Assembly (NCBI GenBank): GCA_031177735.1
Contig: JAPSKJ010000006.1
Span: 1-26,350, forward strand
Source of the DNA: Nocardioides sp.
GTDB lineage: Bacteria; Actinomycetota; Actinomycetes; Propionibacteriales; Nocardioidaceae
Length of the DNA stretch: 26,350 nucleotides
Direction of reading: 5' to 3'
Below are positions 11,631 to 19,388 of the stretch, in pieces. Every line of letters begins with the position of its first letter. The first letter of the stretch is position 1. The notes beneath the pieces are model-generated. The model was given only the letters and a program-made list of their open reading frames with translations. It was not told the DNA's origin and did not search any database. Made by a program: the position numbers and the translations under genes.

Positions 11631-12760
11631 CGGGTCACCTTCACGAGACCGCCGAGGGTCGGGTCGCTCGGCACCCCGACCGAGGAGCCGGTGCCGGCGC
11701 CGAACGGCGCACCGCGCGGCAGGATCCCCTCGACCAGGTTGCACAGGTTGCCGCCGGTGTCGACCTGGTTGAGCACCGTGCACAGCAGCAGCGCCGGGTC
11801 GCTCTGCAGCTGGTCGGTGAGCATCCCGAGGTTGGCGTTGGTGTCCAGGGTGCCGGAGTCGGGGTTGTAGGTGTGGTAGAGGTTGTTGAGCGCGATCGGC
11901 GCGTTGACCAGGGTCTCGCTGAGCTCGGCGCGGCGCTTGACCAGCACCTTGGCGACCCGGTTGAGGCCCTTGATGTTGGCACCGAAGGTCTCCTTGTTCG
12001 TCCGCACGAAGGTGGTCACCTCGCCGAGCGCGGAGGAGAGGTTGTCCAGCGCCTGCGCCAGCTCCTCGCGCTCCCCCGACAGCATCGTGGAGACGCTCGC
12101 CAACGACTGGTTGAACTCGCGCACCGTGGTGTCGTTGTCGGCGAGGGTCTTGACGAAGTTCTCGAGCTGGGCGGCGGAGCCGAAGAGCTCCTCCTTGTTG
12201 TTGTCGAGGGTCTCGCTGAGCGTGCCGAGGTCGGTGAGGGTCTGGCGGAACTGCGCCCCCTCGCCGCCGAAGTTCTCCGCGGTCCGCTCGAGCAGGTCGG
12301 TCAGCGCGCCGTCCTTGTTGGCGCCGTTGGGGCCCAGGGCCACGACGAGCCGGTCCAGGCTGCCGTAGATGTCGTCGAGCTCCAGCGGGGTCGCGGTGCG
12401 GTCGACCTCGAGCACGGCTCCGCTCTCGAGCGCGGGGCCCCCGGTGTACGCCGGAGCCAGCTGCACGTAGCGGTCACCGACGATCGACGGGGCGACGATG
12501 ACCGCGGTGGCGTCCGCGGGCACCTGGACGTCGTCGTCGTAGCTCATCTCGACGACCACGTCGGTGCCCGACGGAGTGACCTTCTCGACCGTGCCGACCG
12601 GGACCCCGAGCACCCGGACGTCACTGCCCTCGTAGAGCGAGACGGTCCGCGGGAAGTGCGCGGTGACGGTCTTCTTCTCGGCGGTGTCGAGCAGGCTGAG
12701 CCCGGCCGCGACGACCAGGATGACGATGACGACCGGCCCGAGGATGCGTGCGTAGCTCAT
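11627..12760 (-). CDS. mceD: MCE family protein, MceD position
   Basis: Fourth MCE subunit, 377 residues, ATG start overlapping the mceC stop as ATGA. Membrane anchor at residues 5-24; MCE domain about 33-110 (GSDVRVLGVPVGTVEKV, then SIVGDRYVQL); an extended helical region 130-290 rich in coiled-coil-like heptads; and a C-terminal section with NLYHTYNPDSGTLDTNANL, a stretch characteristic of MceD proteins. Two cysteines (LLLCTVL, GGNLCNLV) occur near the end. The assignment as D rather than another paralogue rests on order and this C-terminal stretch. Confidence 0.9.
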   Translation of the reverse strand: MSYARILGPVVIVILVVAAGLSLLDTAEKKTVTAHFPRTVSLYEGSDVRVLGVPVGTVEKVTPSGTDVVVEMSYDDDVQVPADATAVIVAPSIVGDRYVQLAPAYTGGPALESGAVLEVDRTATPLELDDIYGSLDRLVVALGPNGANKDGALTDLLERTAENFGGEGAQFRQTLTDLGTLSETLDNNKEELFGSAAQLENFVKTLADNDTTVREFNQSLASVSTMLSGEREELAQALDNLSSALGEVTTFVRTNKETFGANIKGLNRVAKVLVKRRAELSETLVNAPIALNNLYHTYNPDSGTLDTNANLGMLTDQLQSDPALLLCTVLNQVDTGGNLCNLVEGILPRGAPFGAGTGSSVGVPSDPTLGGLVKVTR

Positions 12761-13725
12761 CGGCCCACCTGCGGCACCGGCGGCATGTTCTGGATGTAGG
12801 TGTCGAACCAGGGACCGTTGCCCAGGGTGCTGGCGAACACCCGGTAGAACGGTGCCATCAGTCGCAGGCTCTCATCGAGGTTCTCCTCGTTCTTGTTGAG
12901 CACCGCCAGCACGTTGTTCATGTGGTCGAGCGCCGGCGTGAGGTCCGCACGGGTCTCCTCGATCAACCGGCTGAGCTCCTTGGACAGCGTGGTCGTCGAC
13001 ACGAGCAGGTTGTGCACCGCCTCCCGCCGCTCCACCAGCGCCCGGAAGAGGACGTCGGCCTCCCGCATGAGCGCGATCAGGTCGTCGTCGCGCTGGTCGA
13101 GCACGGTGGACACGCGCTGGAGGTTCTGCAGCAGGGTGTTGATCCGCTCGTCCTTGGCGGCGATGTTGCGCGAGAGGGCGGACACGCCGTCGAGCGCCCG
13201 GCGGAACGACTCCGGGGTCGTGGCGGTGAGGTCGGCCAGCGTGCTGAGTGCCTGGGCGAGCTGGTCGGTGTCGATCTGCCCGGCGGTGTCGGCGAGTCCG
13301 GTGAACGCCTCCACGACGTCGTACGGACTGGTGGTCCGCTCCACGGGGATGGTGCTCCCCTCGGCGAGCTGCCCCTGGCCGGCCGGCTCCAGCGCCAGGA
13401 ACATCGACCCGAGCAGCGTCTTCACCTTGATCGTGGCGCGGGTCTCGTCGCCGAAGCCCGAGGAGCTGTCGATGGTGAAGCCGACCTTCACCTTGTCACC
13501 GTCGAGCTCGATGCTGCGGACCTTGCCGACCCGGACGCCGGCGATGCGGACCTCGTCGTCGGGCTTGAGGCCACCGGCCTCGGTGAAGTTGGCGTAGTAG
13601 GTGTCCCCACCGCCGATCAGCGGGAGGTCCTGGGCCCGGAAGGCGGCCAGCACGAGCAGCGCGATGACGGCCAGGCTGACGGCGCCGATGCGGACGGGGT
13701 TGCGCTCGCGGAAGGGCTTGACCAT
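12757..13725 (-). CDS. mceC: MCE family protein, MceC position
   Basis: Third MCE subunit, 322 residues, the shortest of the six. The ATG start (13723-13725) shares one base with the mceB stop (TGATG). Membrane anchor 11-29; MCE domain about 42-118 (DDEVRIAGVRVGKVRSIEL and KTLLGSMFLAL); helical tube region about 135-285; and a short tail ending GPWFDTYIQNMPPVPQVGR. The GPWFD(N/T)Y ending is typical of the MceC group. Confidence 0.9.
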   Translation of the reverse strand: MVKPFRERNPVRIGAVSLAVIALLVLAAFRAQDLPLIGGGDTYYANFTEAGGLKPDDEVRIAGVRVGKVRSIELDGDKVKVGFTIDSSSGFGDETRATIKVKTLLGSMFLALEPAGQGQLAEGSTIPVERTTSPYDVVEAFTGLADTAGQIDTDQLAQALSTLADLTATTPESFRRALDGVSALSRNIAAKDERINTLLQNLQRVSTVLDQRDDDLIALMREADVLFRALVERREAVHNLLVSTTTLSKELSRLIEETRADLTPALDHMNNVLAVLNKNEENLDESLRLMAPFYRVFASTLGNGPWFDTYIQNMPPVPQVGR

Positions 13726-14759
13726 CACAGGTTGCACCTCGCTCCCCCGACGTCGTAGGTGAGCGGCAGGGAGGCGTTGTTGGGCAGCACCACGCGGCCC
13801 TCGAACGAGCACATGTAGAAGTTGAACCAGGAGCCGTAGGTCGCGGTGTTGCCGATCTTGTTGAGCTTCACCGGGAGCACCTGCACGGCACGGTCGATCT
13901 CCTCCTTGCCCTGGTCGAGGTTGCTCGCCAGCCGCCGCAGCTGACGGATGTCCTCGACGAAGGGCGAGCGCATCTCCTTGACCAGCCCTGCTGTCTCCAC
14001 CGAGAGGGTGGAGATGCCGTCGAGCGTGCTGAGGATCGCCTCGCGGTCGCTGTTGAGGCCGGTCACGAAGTCCTTGAACGTCACGATCAGCTCGCTGAGC
14101 TGCTGGTCGCGGTCGGCGACGTGGTCGAGCACCTCGTTGAGGTTGTCGATGAGGGAGTCGATCACCTGGTCGCGGTCGGCCAGCGTCTGGGTGACCGAGG
14201 CGGTGTGCGACAGCAGGCTCTCCATCGTGCCGCCCTCACCCTGGAAGACCTGGACGATCTCGTAGCTCAGCTTGTTGATGTCGGTCGGCGAGAGCGCCTG
14301 GAAGAGGGGCTTGAAACCGTTGAACAGCACCGTCAGGTCGAGCGCCGGAGTGGTCCGGGCGGCCGGGATGGTGGCGCCCTCCTCCAGCGGCGCCGCCTCG
14401 CCGATCGGCTGCGTCAGGGAGAGGTAGCGCTGGCCGACCAGGTTGCGGTAGCGGATGGCGACGTTGGTGGCCTGCGTGAGCGGCGCGCTCTCGTCGACGG
14501 TGAAGCTGACGATGGCACGGTTGCGGTCCTCGATCGACACGTCGGTGACGTTGCCGACCTTCACGCCGGCGATCCGGACGTCGTCGCCCTCCACGACGCC
14601 GGTCGCGTCGACGAACTCGGCGCGGTACTCGCTGCGGCCGCCGAAGGAGATGTTGCCGATCGTCAGCACGAGCAGGCCGGTGCACAGCGTGGTGACCACG
14701 ATGAAGATCCCGAGACGGATCAGGTCCTTGGTGGTGCGCTTGTCGAGTGGTGCCCTCAT
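13725..14759 (-). CDS. mceB: MCE family protein, MceB position
   Basis: Second MCE subunit, 344 residues. The ATG start (14757-14759) overlaps the mceA stop as ATGA. Membrane anchor about 13-35; MCE domain about 43-122 (DDVRIAGVKVGNVTDVSI, then NLVGQRYLSL); a helical region 140-300; and a C-terminus with GSWFNFYMCSFEGRV and a final cysteine, as in MceB proteins. It is expected to form part of the hetero-hexameric MCE tube with MceA and MceC-F. Confidence 0.9.
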   Translation of the reverse strand: MRAPLDKRTTKDLIRLGIFIVVTTLCTGLLVLTIGNISFGGRSEYRAEFVDATGVVEGDDVRIAGVKVGNVTDVSIEDRNRAIVSFTVDESAPLTQATNVAIRYRNLVGQRYLSLTQPIGEAAPLEEGATIPAARTTPALDLTVLFNGFKPLFQALSPTDINKLSYEIVQVFQGEGGTMESLLSHTASVTQTLADRDQVIDSLIDNLNEVLDHVADRDQQLSELIVTFKDFVTGLNSDREAILSTLDGISTLSVETAGLVKEMRSPFVEDIRQLRRLASNLDQGKEEIDRAVQVLPVKLNKIGNTATYGSWFNFYMCSFEGRVVLPNNASLPLTYDVGGARCNL

Positions 14760-16087
14760 CGCATCGTCACCGTCGCTCCCCGTGCCATCGGGCCGACCAG
14801 CAGCTGGCCGAGGTCGGGCACCCGGTCGGCGGTGACGCCCAGGCCGGGGGCCAGCAGCTCGGACAGGACGCGCTTCTCCGCCGGCCCGCCGGCGTATCCC
14901 ATGCCGTCGCGGTAGAAGCCCGTCGCCGCCCGCTGGGTGCCCTTGCCGGTCGGCTCGTCGACGCCGTCGTTGAGGTCGGGGCTGCTCCGCAACGGGTTCT
15001 TCTGGGTCCACGGCGGCAGCGGCAGGTGGCCGCAGCCCGGGCCGCGGTCCTCGCCGAACACCGGCGTGTCAGCAGCGGTGTAGGCACGCGGCTGGCGCGG
15101 CAGGGTCTCCAGCACGATGTGCAGCGTGTGTCCTTCCCATGCCTCCGCCTCGCGGATGCCGAGCTCGTCGAGCCCGCCGGTCAGGCACGGGAACTCGGGG
15201 GCGTAGCGGGCGAGGGTCTGCATCATGGGTCGGGCGAGCTGCTCCAGGCGGATCAGGTTGTTCTCGTTGGTCTCCAAGAAGCGGGTGCCGACGTCGGCGG
15301 CCGAGGTGACGTCGCCCAGCATCTGGGTCAGCGGGCCGGCCTGCTCCTCGAGGGTGCCGGTGGTCTTGATGGTGTCCTGCAGGATCTGCGCCACCTCGGG
15401 GAGCACGTCGGAGTAGGTGCCGGCCACCGTGGTCGTCAGCCGCAGGTCCTCGATCAGCGCCGGGATCTGCGGGTTGAGCCGCTTGAGGTAGGCGTCGGCC
15501 GTCTCGAGCGTCTGGCCCAGCGTCTCGCCGCGGCCCTCGAGCGCGGTGGCCAGCGCGTTGAGCGTGCGGTTGAGGTCGGCCGGGCTGACCGTGCGCAGCA
15601 ACGGGTAGAGGTCGTTGAGCACCGCCTCGACCTCGGTGGCGACAGCGGTGCGGGTGATGACGTCACCGGCCGCGATCGGCGCGGCCGCCGGCTGGTCGGG
15701 CACGACCAGGGCGACGTACTTCTCGCCGAAGAGGGTCTTGGGCACGATCGAGCCGGTCACGTTGGCCGGGATCGTGTCGACCTCGTCGGGGTAGATGCCG
15801 AGCGTCACCTCGGCACCGTCACCGACGGGCCGGTAGTCGAGCACCTCGCCGACGATCACGCCGCGGACCTTCACGTCGGCCCGCTTGGGCAGCTGCAGGC
15901 CGATGGTGGAGGTCTGCAGGGTGACCTCCTCGTAGTCGCTGAACTTCTTGGCGAACAGCGCGTGGGTGAGGTAGACGCCGCCGACCAGCAACGCCAGGAA
16001 GACGACGCCGAGGACGCGGAAGCGCACGGTCCGCACCAGGCCGCTGCGCCGCCTGGTGGGCTTGTGGGTGTCGATCGCTTGCAGCAT
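14756..16087 (-). CDS. mceA: MCE family protein, MceA position
   Basis: First MCE subunit, 443 residues. ATG start at 16085-16087, two bases after the upstream permease stop; longer upstream starts would lie inside the permease gene. Basic N-terminus (KPTRRRSGLVR), membrane helix about 23-44, MCE domain about 57-135 (ADVKVRGVIVGEVLDYRP; TLFGEKYVAL), helical tube region about 150-310, and a C-terminus with EFPCLTGGLDELG and RGPGCGHLPLPP. Both are MceA-type elements, and each holds a cysteine. In characterised actinobacterial operons MceA is encoded directly after the two YrbE permeases, as here. Confidence 0.92.
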   Translation of the reverse strand: MLQAIDTHKPTRRRSGLVRTVRFRVLGVVFLALLVGGVYLTHALFAKKFSDYEEVTLQTSTIGLQLPKRADVKVRGVIVGEVLDYRPVGDGAEVTLGIYPDEVDTIPANVTGSIVPKTLFGEKYVALVVPDQPAAAPIAAGDVITRTAVATEVEAVLNDLYPLLRTVSPADLNRTLNALATALEGRGETLGQTLETADAYLKRLNPQIPALIEDLRLTTTVAGTYSDVLPEVAQILQDTIKTTGTLEEQAGPLTQMLGDVTSAADVGTRFLETNENNLIRLEQLARPMMQTLARYAPEFPCLTGGLDELGIREAEAWEGHTLHIVLETLPRQPRAYTAADTPVFGEDRGPGCGHLPLPPWTQKNPLRSSPDLNDGVDEPTGKGTQRAATGFYRDGMGYAGGPAEKRVLSELLAPGLGVTADRVPDLGQLLVGPMARGATVTMR

Positions 16088-16089
16088 CG

Positions 16090-16917
16090 TCAACCTGCCA
16101 GCCGGACGGTCGTCGTGGCGCCCCAGATCGCCATGGACAAGAACAGGTCGATCACGTTGATCGCCACGATGCTGGTGCGCACCGCACGACCGACCGCGAC
16201 GCCGACGCCCGCGGGACCGCCGGTCGCGGTGTAGCCGTGGTAGCAGTGGATCAGGATCACGACGATCGCGAAGACGACCACCTTCCCGAAGGACCACAGG
16301 ACGTCCTCAGGGGGCAGGAACGTCCAGAAGTAGTGGTCGTAGGTGCCGGTGCTCTGGCCGAACAGCCCGGTGACGGTCAACCGGGTCGCGAAGTAGGACG
16401 AGAGCAGGCCGAGCACGTAGAGCGGGATGATCGCGATCAGGCCGGCGATGATGCGCGTGGTCACGAGGAACGGCAGCGAGGGGATGGCCATCACCTCCAG
16501 GGCGTCGACCTCCTCGGAGATCCGCATCGCGCCGAGCTGGGCGGTGAAGCCGCACCCGACGGTCGCCGCGAGGGCGATGCCGGCCACCAGCGGCGCGATC
16601 TCGCGGGTGTTGAAGTAGGCGGAGAAGAACCCTGCGAACGGGGCGGTGCCGAGCTGGTTGAGCGCGGCGTAGCCCTGCAGGCCGACCTCGGTGCCGGTGA
16701 AGAACGTCATCGCGACGATGACACCCACGGTGCCGCCGATGACGGCCAGGGCGCCGGTGCCGAGGGTGATCTCGGCGAGCAGCCGGAGGATCTCCTTCTT
16801 GTAGTGCACCAGCGTCTTCGGCGCCCACGCCAGCGCGCGCAGGTAGAACGACAGCTCCTCGCCGAGCTTGTCCAGGGTCGCCAGCGGCTTCTCGTAGACC
16901 GCCTTCATCGATGCCAC
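16090..16917 (-). CDS. yrbEB: YrbE/MlaE-type permease, second (YrbEB)
   Basis: Membrane subunit of the Mce lipid ABC transporter, 275 residues in the MlaE family. It has an amphipathic N-terminal segment and about five to six membrane helices; the coupling region reads AMRISEEVDALEVMAIPSLP, which matches the conserved cytoplasmic loop that meets the ATPase. The start is taken as GTG 16915-16917, which has a GAGGG Shine-Dalgarno directly upstream; an ATG three codons later (16906-16908) is possible. The gap to the preceding permease stop is 7 nt. With YrbEA it should form the heterodimeric membrane core that receives lipid from the MCE tube. Confidence 0.93.
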   Translation of the reverse strand: MASMKAVYEKPLATLDKLGEELSFYLRALAWAPKTLVHYKKEILRLLAEITLGTGALAVIGGTVGVIVAMTFFTGTEVGLQGYAALNQLGTAPFAGFFSAYFNTREIAPLVAGIALAATVGCGFTAQLGAMRISEEVDALEVMAIPSLPFLVTTRIIAGLIAIIPLYVLGLLSSYFATRLTVTGLFGQSTGTYDHYFWTFLPPEDVLWSFGKVVVFAIVVILIHCYHGYTATGGPAGVGVAVGRAVRTSIVAINVIDLFLSMAIWGATTTVRLAG

Positions 16918-16924
16918 GGCGCCC

Positions 16925-17710
16925 TCATCCTGTCTTGGGTGGGACGAGCTGGAAGTAGATCGCGCTCATCACGAAGTTGACGAGGAACAACAGCAGGAAG
17001 GTGATCACGACCGACAGGTTGACCGCGTCACCCACCCCCTTCGGGCCACCGCCGGCGTTCATCCCCATGTAGGAGGCGACGATGGCGGCGATCATGCCGA
17101 AGACGAGCGCTTTGGCGAGCCCCTGCCAGACGTCGGGCAGCTGTGCCAACGCGGTGAAGCTGGCGATGTAGGCGCCGGGTGTGCCGCCTTGCATGATCAC
17201 GTTGAAGACGTAGCCGCCGGCCACGCCCACCACGCTGACCAGCCCGTTGAGGAACACCGCGACGAGCATGCAGGCCAGCACGCGCGGGACGACGAGGCGC
17301 TGGATCGGGTCGATCCCCAGCACCATCATCGCGTCGAGCTCCTCGCGGATCTTGCGGGCGCCGAGGTCGGCCGCGATGGCCGATCCGCCGGCGCCGGCGA
17401 TCAGCAGCGCCGTCGCGATCGGGCCGGCTTCGCGGACCACCGCCAGCACCGACGCCGAGCCGGTGAACGACTGCGCGCCGAACTGCTTGATCAGGCCACC
17501 GGCCTGAAGCGCGATGACCGCGCCGAAGGGGATGGCGACGAGCGCGGTCGGGATGATCGTGACGGAGGCGATGAACCAGGCCTGCTGGATGAACTCGCGC
17601 AGCTGGAACGGGCGTCGGAACAAGCCCCGAAGGACGTCGAGGGCGAAGGCGAAGAGCTTGCCCGCGGTCCCGACCGGGGCGAGCACCCTGGTCGCGGTGA
17701 GGGAGGCCAC
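16925..17710 (-). CDS. yrbEA: YrbE/MlaE-type permease, first (YrbEA)
   Basis: Partner permease of the Mce importer, 261 residues, MlaE family. The motif VREAGPIATALLIAGAGGSA followed by DLGARKIREELDAMMVLGID is the MlaE signature and ATPase-coupling loop. Several hydrophobic helices follow (ACMLVAVFLNGLVSVVGVAG; VVITFLLLFLVNFVMSAIYF). The GTG start at 17708-17710 lies 4 nt after the mceG stop, with a GGGAGGGG stretch upstream. The tight coupling to the ATPase gene supports one complex. Confidence 0.93.
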   Translation of the reverse strand: MASLTATRVLAPVGTAGKLFAFALDVLRGLFRRPFQLREFIQQAWFIASVTIIPTALVAIPFGAVIALQAGGLIKQFGAQSFTGSASVLAVVREAGPIATALLIAGAGGSAIAADLGARKIREELDAMMVLGIDPIQRLVVPRVLACMLVAVFLNGLVSVVGVAGGYVFNVIMQGGTPGAYIASFTALAQLPDVWQGLAKALVFGMIAAIVASYMGMNAGGGPKGVGDAVNLSVVITFLLLFLVNFVMSAIYFQLVPPKTG

Positions 17711-17714
17711 GTGC

Positions 17715-18680
17715 TCAGGCCCCTCCCACGCCCGTGGTCACCAGCGCCGAGTCGGCCCGGAACGAGCCGGGCGGCGGCGTGACGCCGTGGAGGCGGCACC
17801 ACTCGCCCGGCGGCCGCTGGCTGCGCCGCGGGATGCCGCTGGAGGGCTCGAGCTGGAGCGGGATCGGCGGCAGCGGCGGCAGGTCGAGGTCCCTCTCCGC
17901 GGCGAGCTGGTCTGCGTCCTTCTCCTCCGACATGCCGATCGGGCCGATCGTCTGCGCGTTGAGGAACTGGCGCACCACCGGCTCGTCGGAGGACAGCAGC
18001 ATCTCGCGCGGGCCGTACATCGCCAGGTGCTTGTGGTAGAGCAGGCCGATGTTGTCGGGCACCACCCGGACGCTGTGGATGTCGTGGGTGACGATGAGGA
18101 ACGTCGCGTCGATCTGCGCGTTGAGGTCGACGAAGAGCTGGTTGATGAACGAGGTCCGGACCGGGTCGAGCCCGGAGTCGGGCTCGTCGATCAGCAGGAT
18201 CTCCGGGTCGAGGACGAGGGCCCGCGCCAAGCCCGCACGCTTGCGCATACCGCCGGAGATCTCGCCGGGCAGCTTGTACTCGGCGCCGATGAGACCCACG
18301 AGGTCCATCTTCTCCATCACGATCCTGCGGATCTCGGACTCCGACTTCCGGGTGTGCTCCCGCAGCGGGAACGCGACGTTGTCGAAGAGGTTCATCGAGC
18401 CGAACATCGCGCCGTCCTGGAACAGCACACCGAAGAGCTTGCGGACCTCGTAGAGCTGCTTCTCCGAGCAGGAGGCGATGTCGACGCCCTCGATCACGAC
18501 CGAGCCCGCGTCGGGCTTGATGAGGCCGATGAGGGACTTGAGCAGGACCGACTTGCCGGTGCCCGAGGGGCCCAGCATCACCGAGATCTCGCCGGCCGGG
18601 AGGGTGAGCGTGACGTCCTTCCAGATGAGCTGCTTGCCGAAGCTCTTGGTCAGACCTTCGATCGTGACGTCAACACCCAT
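17715..18680 (-). CDS. mceG: Mce ABC transporter ATPase (MceG/Mkl-like)
   Basis: ATP-binding subunit powering the Mce importer, 320 residues. Walker A is GPSGTGKS (residues 37-44, Lys43). The signature reads ISGGMRKRAGLARAL, with Met in place of the usual Gln as in MlaF/Mkl proteins. Walker B and the following turn read LLIDEPDSGLDP, and the switch histidine is in VTHD. After the nucleotide-binding domain comes RQFLNAQTIGPIGMSEEKD, which matches my memory of M. tuberculosis Mkl (Rv0655), then a Pro-rich tail with a single GEWCRLHG stretch. The ATG at 18678-18680 starts the operon; the Shine-Dalgarno (AAGGGAAG) is rather far upstream. It is the first gene after the rplL terminator. Confidence 0.95.
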   Translation of the reverse strand: MGVDVTIEGLTKSFGKQLIWKDVTLTLPAGEISVMLGPSGTGKSVLLKSLIGLIKPDAGSVVIEGVDIASCSEKQLYEVRKLFGVLFQDGAMFGSMNLFDNVAFPLREHTRKSESEIRRIVMEKMDLVGLIGAEYKLPGEISGGMRKRAGLARALVLDPEILLIDEPDSGLDPVRTSFINQLFVDLNAQIDATFLIVTHDIHSVRVVPDNIGLLYHKHLAMYGPREMLLSSDEPVVRQFLNAQTIGPIGMSEEKDADQLAAERDLDLPPLPPIPLQLEPSSGIPRRSQRPPGEWCRLHGVTPPPGSFRADSALVTTGVGGA

Positions 18681-18759
18681 GGCAGGCGCCGCTTCCCTTC
18701 GTTCGGTGGGACGTGTTGCACCGGATGACCGGAACCCCACTGGTGAGTAACAACGGGGC

Positions 18760-18802
18760 GAGGTGACCGAGGTTACGCATGCCGTGAGGGCGACGTCACC
18801 TC
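18760..18802. promoter_or_regulatory. Inverted repeat bracketing the mce promoter candidate
   Basis: GAGGTGAC (18760-18767) and GTCACCTC (18795-18802) are exact 8-bp inverted copies with 27 bp between them. They flank the candidate -10 box and overlap the -35 box. This could be a two-site operator or a chance repeat; no regulator gene is present in the window. Confidence 0.35.
18770..18799 (-). promoter_or_regulatory. Candidate mce operon promoter
   Basis: GTGACG (18794-18799) and TAACCT (18770-18775) on the minus strand are 18 nt apart, downstream of the rplL terminator and about 90 nt ahead of mceG. The match to sigma-A is moderate. An inverted repeat surrounds the -10 element (listed separately). 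Confidence 0.3.
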
Positions 18803-18832
18803 GACCGGCCAGTGGACGGGAGGACGGAAAGC

Positions 18833-18885
18833 AAAAAGTTGCTCGAGAAATCGCCGAAGGGCGGCCACCGATGGTGGCCGCCCTT
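18833..18885 (-). terminator. Intrinsic terminator after rplL
   Basis: In the RNA sense, a perfect 13-bp stem (AAGGGCGGCCACC with GGTGGCCGCCCTT; arms 18857-18869 and 18873-18885) with a 3-nt loop starts 27 nt after the rplL stop. It is followed by GATTTCTC and, further on, a T5 run (18833-18837). It should separate the rplJL transcript from the mce operon. Confidence 0.85.
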
Positions 18886-18912
18886 GGCGGGTGCGGGCAG
18901 AGCCCGCGGACA

Positions 18913-19305
18913 TCACTTGAGCGTGACGGTGGCGCCGGCGCCCTCGAGGGACTCCTTGGCCTTGTCAGCGGCCTCCTTGGTGACCTTCTCCAGGACGGTC
19001 TTCGGGGCGGCCTCGACCAGCTCCTTGGCCTCCTTCAGGCCGAGCGAGGTGAGGGCGCGCACCTCCTTGATGACGTTGATCTTCTTGTCACCGGCCGACT
19101 CCAGGACGACGTCGAACTCGTCCTGGGCAGCAGCGGCGTCCTCACCGCCGGCGGCACCGCCGGCAGCGGGGGCAGCGGCAACGGCGACCGGGGCGGCCGC
19201 GGTGACGCCGAAGGTGTCCTCGAAGGCCTTCACGAACTCGGAGAGCTCGATCAGGGTGAGCTCCTTGAACGCGTCGAGGAGCTCCTCAGTGCTGAGCTTC
19301 GCCAT
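18913..19305 (-). CDS. rplL: Ribosomal protein bL12 (L7/L12)
   Basis: Stalk protein that recruits translation factors to the 50S subunit; 130 residues, usual length. N-terminal dimerisation domain (MAKLSTEELLDAFKELTLIE), Ala/Gly-rich hinge (about 36-60) and globular C-terminal domain (DEFDVVLESAGDKKINVIKE, then GLKEAKELVEAAPKTV, the factor-binding surface). ATG at 19303-19305 preceded by AAAGGAAA. It follows rplJ after an 83-nt gap with a hairpin and ends in front of a strong terminator. Confidence 0.98.
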   Translation of the reverse strand: MAKLSTEELLDAFKELTLIELSEFVKAFEDTFGVTAAAPVAVAAAPAAGGAAGGEDAAAAQDEFDVVLESAGDKKINVIKEVRALTSLGLKEAKELVEAAPKTVLEKVTKEAADKAKESLEGAGATVTLK

Positions 19306-19326
19306 GGTGGCGTTTCCTTTCTCGTT

Positions 19327-19352
19327 GGCCGGTCCGTGTCACGGAGCCGGCC
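19327..19352 (-). other. Stem-loop in the rplJ-rplL gap
   Basis: RNA-sense arms GGCCGG-C-TCCGT and ACGGA-CCGGCC form an 11-bp stem with one bulged C and a GAC loop. It ends 21 nt before the rplL start, just upstream of the Shine-Dalgarno. It may tune rplL translation or mark an mRNA end, since bL12 is needed in several copies per ribosome. Confidence 0.6.
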
Positions 19353-19388
19353 GGGTTTCAGGTGGTTGTGCCGGGGCTGAGCGGGTGC

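Noticed and set aside
14747..16234. Long plus-strand open frame opposite mceA.
   Set aside because: Mirror-frame composition and no start signal; the minus-strand MCE protein accounts for the coding signal. The same applies to the plus-strand frames opposite mceB-mceF and the permeases.
7338..18680. The mce operon considered as a recent horizontally acquired island.
   Set aside because: Base composition and codon style look like the flanking genes, there are no repeats or mobility genes at the borders, and the mkl parallel in mycobacteria suggests an old linkage.
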